Of a stretch of 10,731 nt of DNA, positions 5,885-10,731 are shown in pieces. The translations under genes were made by a program, and so were the position numbers. Every line of letters begins with the position of its first letter. The stretch's first letter is position 1. The stretch is from an uncultured bacterium (lineage in GTDB: Bacteria; Methylomirabilota; Methylomirabilia; Rokubacteriales; CSP1-6): the NCBI GenBank assembly GCA_946479205.1, contig CAMLFJ010000057.1:1-10731 (forward strand), written 5' to 3'. The notes below the pieces were generated by a model. That model worked only from the letters and a program-made list of their open reading frames with translations, did not search any database and was not told the origin of the DNA.

Positions 5885-7551
5885 CCGAGAAGAGACCGGC
5901 GACGGCGTCACGCGGCATGGTGGTCACCAATCACCCGGTCGGCTCCGCGGCGGGTGCCGAGATGCTGGCCGCGGGCGGCAACGCGGTGGACGCGGCGATC
6001 GGCGCGCTCTTCGCGCTGACCGTGGTGGAGCCGATGATGGTGGGCATCTTCGGCGCGGGCATGACCCACCTGCGGCTCGGCGATGGCCGGCACCTCGTCA
6101 TCGACAACTACACCACCGCGCCCGCGGCCTCGCGGCCCGACATGTTCACGCCCGTCTCCGACACGTGGCCGGACTATCTGCGCGCCGAGGGCGACGTCAA
6201 CCTGGTCGGCGTGCTCTCGGCGGGCGTGCCCGGCACCCTCAAGGCGTGGGCGGAGGCGGTGGCGCGCTTCGGCCGTCTCGACCTCGAGACCGTGATGCAG
6301 CCCGCGATCCGCCACGCCGAGCGCGGCTTCCGCGCGACGCCCTACCTGGTGGAGGCGGTCCGGGAGACCGCGCCGGACCTCGCGCGGTTCCCGGATACCG
6401 CGCGCACGTTCCTGCCCGGCGGCGCGCCCATCAAGGCGGGAGACCTGGTCGCGATGCCGGAGTACGCGGCGACCCTGCGCCACATCGCGGCGAAGGGGAC
6501 GGGCGTGCTCTACGGCGGCGACCTGGGCGCGACCGTGGCCGAGTACATGCGCCGGAGCGGCGGGATCATCACGCTGGAAGATCTGGCGGGTTACAGGACC
6601 ATCGAGCGGCAGCCCGTCCGCGGCCGCTACCGCGGCTTCGAGATCACGGGGCCCCCGCCGCCGACCGCGGGCGGGCTCCACCTGGTCGAGATGCTGAACA
6701 TCCTCGAAGGCTTCGATCCGCGCGCGCTGGGCTTCGGCACCGCCGAGTACTTCCACCTCATCGCCGAGGTGCTCAAGATCGGCTTCGCGGACCGCAACGC
6801 GTGTACCGGAGATCCGGCCTTCGTGGACATCCCGGTCGAGCGGCTGGTCTCGAAGGAGCACGCGGCGGCCCGGCGGGCGGAGATCCGCGCGGATCGGGCC
6901 GGAGACTACGGCGCGATTGTCGGTATGGCGGGCGGCGTCGCCGCCGGCTCCGCGCACACCACGCACGTCACGACCGCGGACGTGGACGGCAACGTGGTCG
7001 CGATGACCCAGACCATCAACAACCTGTTCGGGTCGAAGGCCACCGTGCCGGGTACCGGCATGCTGCTCAACAACACGATGGGGCTCTTCGACCCGCACCC
7101 GGGCACCCCCGCCTCCATCGCGCCCGGCAAGCGGGTGACCAGCAGCATGGCGCCCACGATCATCCTGCGCGACGGCAAGCCCGCGTGGGCCCTCGGCCTG
7201 CCCGGCGGGGTGCGCATCTTCACCTCCGTGTTGCAGGCGGTGGTCAATCTGATCGACCACCGCATGAGCCTTCAAGAAGCCCTGGAGGCGCCGCGCATCT
7301 GGAGCCAGGGCCAGGAGCTCGAGATGGAGCAGGACATCCCGGCGGCGGTGCGCGACGCGGTCGCCGCGCGCGGGCATCGCGTGGTGCCGTTCCCCGCGGT
7401 GGCGGGCGGGATGAACGCGGTGGCCTTCGCCGCGGACGGGACCCTGGAGGGCGCGGCCTGCTGGCGGGCCGACGGCACGCCGATCGGCGTGAGCGGGGGC
7501 CTCGCGCGGCCCGGCGCCCGCTTCCGGCCCGAGGTGAACCGGCGGGGCTAG
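5881..7551 (+). CDS. Gamma-glutamyltransferase-family Ntn hydrolase
   Basis: The 556-residue protein matches gamma-glutamyltransferases, which self-cleave to expose an N-terminal Thr and hydrolyse or transfer gamma-glutamyl groups. The N-terminal GGNAVDAAIGALFALTVVEP and the GIFGAGM stretch are typical of the large subunit. The autoprocessing site is HTTHVTTADVDGN, with T360 as likely nucleophile and cleavage after H359. Downstream lie GTGMLLNNTMGLFD (391-404), TSSMAPTI (420-427) and GLPGG (439-443). The E. coli enzyme has an Asp pair after LLNNxM that binds the glutamate amino group; here the residues are GLFD, so the substrate may not be glutathione. No secretion signal is evident, whereas classical bacterial enzymes are periplasmic. 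TTG 5881 overlaps the upstream stop (TTGA), and ATG 5917 is an alternative start. The gene ends within CTAG 7548-7551, shared with the convergent aldolase gene. Confidence 0.92.
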   Translation: MTEKRPATASRGMVVTNHPVGSAAGAEMLAAGGNAVDAAIGALFALTVVEPMMVGIFGAGMTHLRLGDGRHLVIDNYTTAPAASRPDMFTPVSDTWPDYLRAEGDVNLVGVLSAGVPGTLKAWAEAVARFGRLDLETVMQPAIRHAERGFRATPYLVEAVRETAPDLARFPDTARTFLPGGAPIKAGDLVAMPEYAATLRHIAAKGTGVLYGGDLGATVAEYMRRSGGIITLEDLAGYRTIERQPVRGRYRGFEITGPPPPTAGGLHLVEMLNILEGFDPRALGFGTAEYFHLIAEVLKIGFADRNACTGDPAFVDIPVERLVSKEHAAARRAEIRADRAGDYGAIVGMAGGVAAGSAHTTHVTTADVDGNVVAMTQTINNLFGSKATVPGTGMLLNNTMGLFDPHPGTPASIAPGKRVTSSMAPTIILRDGKPAWALGLPGGVRIFTSVLQAVVNLIDHRMSLQEALEAPRIWSQGQELEMEQDIPAAVRDAVAARGHRVVPFPAVAGGMNAVAFAADGTLEGAACWRADGTPIGVSGGLARPGARFRPEVNRRG

Positions 7552-8306
7552 CCCTTCGCGCCCTTCGCGGCGCGGTCCATCAGGTCCTTCGCGCCGGCCT
7601 GGATCCACGGGAAGAAGCTGGTCATGATGCAGCGCACGCCCTTGCGCGTGTAGTCCTCCACGTTCGCCGAGCTGACCAGGGTGCCCGCGGTGCGTTTGGC
7701 CTTCACGATCTTCGCGATCGCGCCGTCGACCGTCTTCTGCACCTCCGGGTGCGTCATGTTGCCGATGTGGCCCATGGAGGTGGCCAGGTCGTTGGGGGCC
7801 ACGAAGAAGACGTCGATGTGGTCCACCTCGAGGATGTCGTCGAGGTTGTTCACGGCCACGATGTCCTCGATCAGGACGATGAGCAGGCTCTGGTCGTTGG
7901 CGGTCTTGAGGTAGTCGCCGACGCCGAAGCCCTGGCGGCTCGTGAACATGCCACGCTTCCCGAGCGGGGCGAACTTGGCGCCCTCCACCACCGCCTGGGC
8001 TTCCGCGCGGGTATTGACGTGCGGCACGACGATGCCCTGCGCTCCGCGGTCGAGCGTCCGGTAGATGGTGGCGTAGTCGTTGTCCATCACGCGCACCACG
8101 CTGGTCACGTCCCAGAGGTCGCAGGCGCGGGTCAGATTGCCCAGGTCGGCGTAGTCCACGCCGCCGTGCTCGCCCTCGAGCCAGATCCCGTCGGCGCCCA
8201 GGGGGCCGAGCTGATCGATCAGGTCGGGATCGTTGGTGCCGGACAGGATCGTGGCCACCTGGCCCGCCGCGAGCCGCTGCTTCACCTTGTTCGGTCGGAT
8301 GCCCAT
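7548..8306 (-). CDS. HpcH/HpaI-family class II aldolase
   Basis: This 252-residue (beta/alpha)8 protein belongs to the HpcH/HpaI aldolase/citrate lyase family, whose members cleave 2-oxo-hydroxy acids to pyruvate or glyoxylate plus an aldehyde using a divalent metal. Expected active-site positions are present: EGEHG with H47 (44-48), R72 in VVRVMD, the metal ligand E147 in IVLIEDI, and the second ligand D173 in APNDLA. VVPHVNTRAEAQAVVEGAKFAPLGKRG (93-119) is the characteristic core. ATG 8306 is preceded, with 7-base spacing, by the purine-rich AAGAGAGGA, a good ribosome-binding site. It is the last gene of the minus-strand group, 22 bases after the DehI-like gene. Its stop (TAG) shares CTAG with the stop of the gene on the other strand. 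Family is secure; substrate is not. Confidence 0.92.
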   Translation of the reverse strand: MGIRPNKVKQRLAAGQVATILSGTNDPDLIDQLGPLGADGIWLEGEHGGVDYADLGNLTRACDLWDVTSVVRVMDNDYATIYRTLDRGAQGIVVPHVNTRAEAQAVVEGAKFAPLGKRGMFTSRQGFGVGDYLKTANDQSLLIVLIEDIVAVNNLDDILEVDHIDVFFVAPNDLATSMGHIGNMTHPEVQKTVDGAIAKIVKAKRTAGTLVSSANVEDYTRKGVRCIMTSFFPWIQAGAKDLMDRAAKGAKG

Positions 8307-8313
8307 GGAGTGG

Positions 8314-8322
8314 TCCTCTCTT
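8314..8322 (-). promoter_or_regulatory. Ribosome-binding site of the aldolase gene
   Basis: On the minus strand, AAGAGAGGA ends 7 bases before ATG 8306. It lies in the 22-base gap after the DehI-like gene and is the clearest ribosome-binding site on the minus strand of this window. Confidence 0.7.
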
Positions 8323-8328
8323 GGCTGG

Positions 8329-9153
8329 TTAGTGGCCGGGCAGCGCGTCTCCGAGCATGCGGCCGAAGACGACCATCTCGGGACTGGTCTTGCGATACGT
8401 GTCGAGCGCGGCCAGCACCTCCGCGAACTCGGCGGCGGGCGGCATCGCCGGCCGCGCGGGCAGGGACGGTAGCGTGGCGAACACGCGGGGGATCTCCGCG
8501 TCCACCGCGGCCAGGAGCCGCTGGCCGGCCGCGCGGGTACCCGCGTCGTCGAGATGCGGCCGCAGGACGGTGGCCACGTGGGCGAGGAAGGCGGGCCACG
8601 ACGCCAGCATCCGGTAGAGGCCGGGGACGAAGACCTGCCCGGCCACGGTCGTGCCGAGCGTCGCCAGCACCGCGCGCTCCGCGTCCGGCAGGGCGGCGGG
8701 ATCGGCGAGCGCGGGCAGCGGGCCCAGCGGCGGCGGCGGCGTCCAGGCGGGCGGGCCCCCGTTGGCGCCCGGCGGGCGCTCGCCGGTCAGGAGCCGCCGC
8801 AGCAGCCCCGACAGGGCGAGGTTGACCGGGCTCACCCGGACGAAGCTCGCGCAGGTCGCGCGGATCGCCGCCTCGCCGCCCGGGTCCACGCCCCACACCC
8901 GGAGCGCGTCGCGCGAGAGCGGCGCGAGCCGCGGCACCGCGAGGCCGTCGGCCGCGCGCCAGGCCGCGCCCTGCGCGACGCCGCTCGTGAAGGCGGGCCC
9001 CAGCGCGGCCCACGCCCACTCGAGCCAGCCGGGCCGCGTGGCAAGGTGGCGCTGGAGCGAGGACACGTACGGGACGGCCCAGAGGCGGCGGATCTGCTCG
9101 TAGATGCCGGCGATCTCGCCGGTGGCGTCGCTCTCCCGCAGCTCGGCCAGCAT
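8329..9153 (-). CDS. DehI-like (2-haloacid dehalogenase group I family) protein
   Basis: This is a 274-residue, mainly helical, Ala/Leu/Pro-rich protein. The N-terminal region (GEIAGIYEQIRRLWAVPYVSSLQRHLATRPGW, about 12-43) resembles the DehI family repeat, an IYxxI...P.V...R.LA..P pattern followed by a W..L.P segment. A second, weaker copy appears near 173-197 (GQVFVPGLYRMLASWPAFL with VLRPHL). DehI enzymes contain two such repeats and hydrolyse 2-haloacids. The linker between copies is Pro/Gly-rich (about 128-148), consistent with a domain junction. I cannot confirm catalytic Asp/Asn positions from memory, so dehalogenase activity is only possible. No transmembrane segment or signal peptide is clear. 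ATG 9153 follows the amidase stop by 6 bases without a good ribosome-binding site, suggesting coupling. This call rests on pattern memory and is less secure than its neighbours. Confidence 0.6.
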   Translation of the reverse strand: MLAELRESDATGEIAGIYEQIRRLWAVPYVSSLQRHLATRPGWLEWAWAALGPAFTSGVAQGAAWRAADGLAVPRLAPLSRDALRVWGVDPGGEAAIRATCASFVRVSPVNLALSGLLRRLLTGERPPGANGGPPAWTPPPPLGPLPALADPAALPDAERAVLATLGTTVAGQVFVPGLYRMLASWPAFLAHVATVLRPHLDDAGTRAAGQRLLAAVDAEIPRVFATLPSLPARPAMPPAAEFAEVLAALDTYRKTSPEMVVFGRMLGDALPGH

Positions 9154-9159
9154 CGCCGC

Positions 9160-10731
9160 TTATGTCAGCCGGGAGGGCGGGAAGCTGAAGATATTCGCGG
9201 GCTCGTGATGCGGGGCGTGATCGCGGCGGAGCCGCTCGACCATGCCGAGCGCGTACGGCGCGCCCTCCAGGAGCTGAGCCAGCGTCTGGTCGTCGAGGCG
9301 CAGCCCCGCGCGGCGGGCGGCAGTCACGCAGAGATCACGCGTGGCCGCGTCGGGCTGGTCGGTCACCGAGAGGATGGGCGGCGGCGTGACCGCTGGCGCC
9401 TCGGCGCCGGCCACGAGCGCGGGGCGCCGCCGGTGCCACTCGGTGGCCTGCTCGTAGGCGTGGCCCACGCGCAGGATGGTGGCCTCGCCGAAGGGCCGGC
9501 CGAGGATCTGCATGCCGAGCGGCAGGCCGTTGCGCCCGAAGCCATTGGGCAGCGCGAGCACGGGCTGGCCGGTGACGTTCCACGCGGTGAGCCCGCTCGC
9601 CTTCTGCCAGAACGAGACGCTCCGGTAATCGGCCAGGCGCGGGGCCTCGCCGAGGCCCACCGTGACGAGGGCGTCGAAGCGATCGTAGAGCGGCTCCATC
9701 TCCACCATCATCCGGCGGTGCTCGCGCGTGGCCTGGACGTAGTCGTTGGCGGTGAAGAGCACGGCGGGGAGCGCGCGGGAGCGGAAGTCGGCGCCGAAGT
9801 CGCCGAGCCGCGCGATCAGGTTCGGTTGATGGACGCTGAAGATCTCGGTCTCCGCGATGATGATCTTGACGTCGTAGTAGGCGGCGAGCGGGCGCACCCG
9901 GCAGTCCTCGAGCTCGGCCCCGAGGCGCCGCAGCACGTCGAGCGAGGCCTCCATGGCCTTGCGCACGTCGTCCGAGGCGGGCAGGTCCTGCTCCCAGTGA
10001 TGCCGCAGCACCCCGATCCGCAGCCCGCGCAGGTCCGTTCCGAGCGCCTCGTCGTAGCGCGGGATCGGCCGCCGCAGGCTCCCGGCGTCTCTCGGGTCGT
10101 AGCCGGCGAGCGCCTGCAGGGTGAGGGCGGCGTCCGCCACGGTACGGGTCAGGGGACCACAGTGGTCGAACGTGTAGGAGTTGGTGATGACGCCGGCGCG
10201 GCTCACCAGGCCGAAGGTGGGCATGAGGCCGACCGTCCCGCAGTGCGACGCCGGGCCCCGGATGGAGCCGCCGGTGTCGGAGCCGAGCGCCATCGGCAGG
10301 AGGCCGGCCGCGACGGCGGCCCCCGAGCCGGTGGAGGAGCCGCCGGTGAAGTGGGCGAGGTTCCAGGGATTGCGCGCGGGCGGCCACGGCAGATCGAACG
10401 ACGGGCCCGCGTGGGCCATCTCGTGGGTGGCCAGCTTGCCCAGCAGCACCGCGCCGGCCTCGTAGAGCTTCGCGGTCGCGGTGGCGTCCTGGGACGGGAC
10501 GCGGTCCAGGAAGATCCGCGAGTGCGCGGAGGTGAGGATGCCCGCGGTGTCGTAGATGTCCTTGAGCCCGAACGGGATGCCGTGCAGCGGCCCGCGCGAG
10601 CGGCCCACCGCGATCTCGGCCTCGGCCTCGCGGGCCTGGCGCCGGGCGAGGTCGAAGGTGGGCGTGATGAACGCGCGGGTCTGGCCGTCGTACTGCTCGA
10701 CGCGGCGGATCAGCGCGTCGGTGAGCTCGAC
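9160..10731 (-). CDS. Amidase signature family hydrolase with GatC/AtzG-like C-terminal tail, N-terminus cut
   Basis: The frame is open to the right window edge, giving 523 residues and lacking only a short N-terminus. The GTG at 10608 is internal: upstream codons encode an amidase-like lead-in (RAFIT..., ARRQAREAEAEIA) running into GPLHGIPFGLKD. Amidase-signature enzymes hydrolyse amides with a Ser-cisSer-Lys triad. Numbering from the codon at 10731, the triad is K57 (GLKD), S132 (GGSSTGSG) and S156 (DTGGSIR); the spacings match fatty acid amide hydrolase. About 75 residues after the catalytic domain resemble the small helical GatC/AtzG-type accessory proteins (AGLRLDDQTLAQLLEG... MVERLR... 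EPANIFSFP), suggesting a fused assembly module. It is the first visible gene of the minus-strand group, 6 bases ahead of the DehI-like gene. The substrate cannot be assigned. Confidence 0.93.
   Translation of the reverse strand, partial: VELTDALIRRVEQYDGQTRAFITPTFDLARRQAREAEAEIAVGRSRGPLHGIPFGLKDIYDTAGILTSAHSRIFLDRVPSQDATATAKLYEAGAVLLGKLATHEMAHAGPSFDLPWPPARNPWNLAHFTGGSSTGSGAAVAAGLLPMALGSDTGGSIRGPASHCGTVGLMPTFGLVSRAGVITNSYTFDHCGPLTRTVADAALTLQALAGYDPRDAGSLRRPIPRYDEALGTDLRGLRIGVLRHHWEQDLPASDDVRKAMEASLDVLRRLGAELEDCRVRPLAAYYDVKIIIAETEIFSVHQPNLIARLGDFGADFRSRALPAVLFTANDYVQATREHRRMMVEMEPLYDRFDALVTVGLGEAPRLADYRSVSFWQKASGLTAWNVTGQPVLALPNGFGRNGLPLGMQILGRPFGEATILRVGHAYEQATEWHRRRPALVAGAEAPAVTPPPILSVTDQPDAATRDLCVTAARRAGLRLDDQTLAQLLEGAPYALGMVERLRRDHAPHHEPANIFSFPPSRLT

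Noticed and set aside
7553..7572. Direct repeat of CCCTTCGCG at the convergent junction as a terminator or repeat element
   Set aside because: It encodes the AKGAKG end of the aldolase, forms no strong hairpin with a T-tract, and is only two copies long.
5908..7608. 566-residue antisense open frame
   Set aside because: It lies opposite the gamma-glutamyltransferase gene, is rich in Arg, Gly, His and Ala, and has no family signature.
5823..8825. 1000-residue plus-strand open frame
   Set aside because: It runs through the gamma-glutamyltransferase gene in another frame and then antisense to the aldolase and DehI-like genes. Its Arg/Gly-rich composition marks it as a GC artefact.
10606..10608. 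GTG at 10608 as the amidase start
   Set aside because: Forty-one more in-frame codons to the window edge encode typical amidase N-terminal sequence, so the true start is outside the window.

Overview
The window is a gene-dense, very GC-rich stretch of a bacterial chromosome with no gap longer than 22 bases between genes. Third-position G/C bias, frequent GTG/TTG starts, four-base start/stop overlaps and the mix of catabolic enzymes suggest an uncultured soil or subsurface lineage. A Rokubacteria/Methylomirabilota-like genome is my best guess, but this is inference from gene content only. There are no RNA genes, insertion sequences, CRISPR arrays or long repeats.

The plus strand (2-7551) holds seven co-directional genes that look like one transcription unit: the C-terminal part of a ferredoxin-NAD reductase-type flavoprotein; an HdrB-like cysteine-rich (CCG) protein; a GrdB-family selenoprotein; a class III CoA-transferase; an epoxide-hydrolase-type alpha/beta hydrolase; a nitronate monooxygenase-type flavoprotein; and a gamma-glutamyltransferase-family hydrolase. 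The minus strand (7548-10731) holds three more in the opposite direction: an amidase whose N-terminus lies outside the window, a DehI-like protein and an HpcH/HpaI-family aldolase. The two units converge, and their stop codons share the palindrome CTAG at 7548-7551.

The main discovery is the in-frame TGA at 2275-2277. A plain gene caller would see a 183-residue protein plus an unrelated 122-residue ORF. Read through as selenocysteine, the two halves join into one 312-residue protein of the glycine/sarcosine/betaine/proline reductase selenoprotein B family, with a U-P-V-C-H-Q-T redox motif. A perfect 7-bp hairpin with a GTG loop lies 18 bases after the TGA, placed and shaped like a bacterial SECIS element.

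The first four genes suggest a working hypothesis: NADH or ferredoxin electrons pass through the flavoprotein and the HdrB-like protein to a Sec/Cys reductase, with the CoA-transferase activating a substrate or product. The glycine reductase partners (GrdA, GrdC/D, pyruvoyl-type subunits) are not in the window, so the substrate is unknown. The remaining genes fit degradation of small organic acids, amides, epoxides or nitro compounds.
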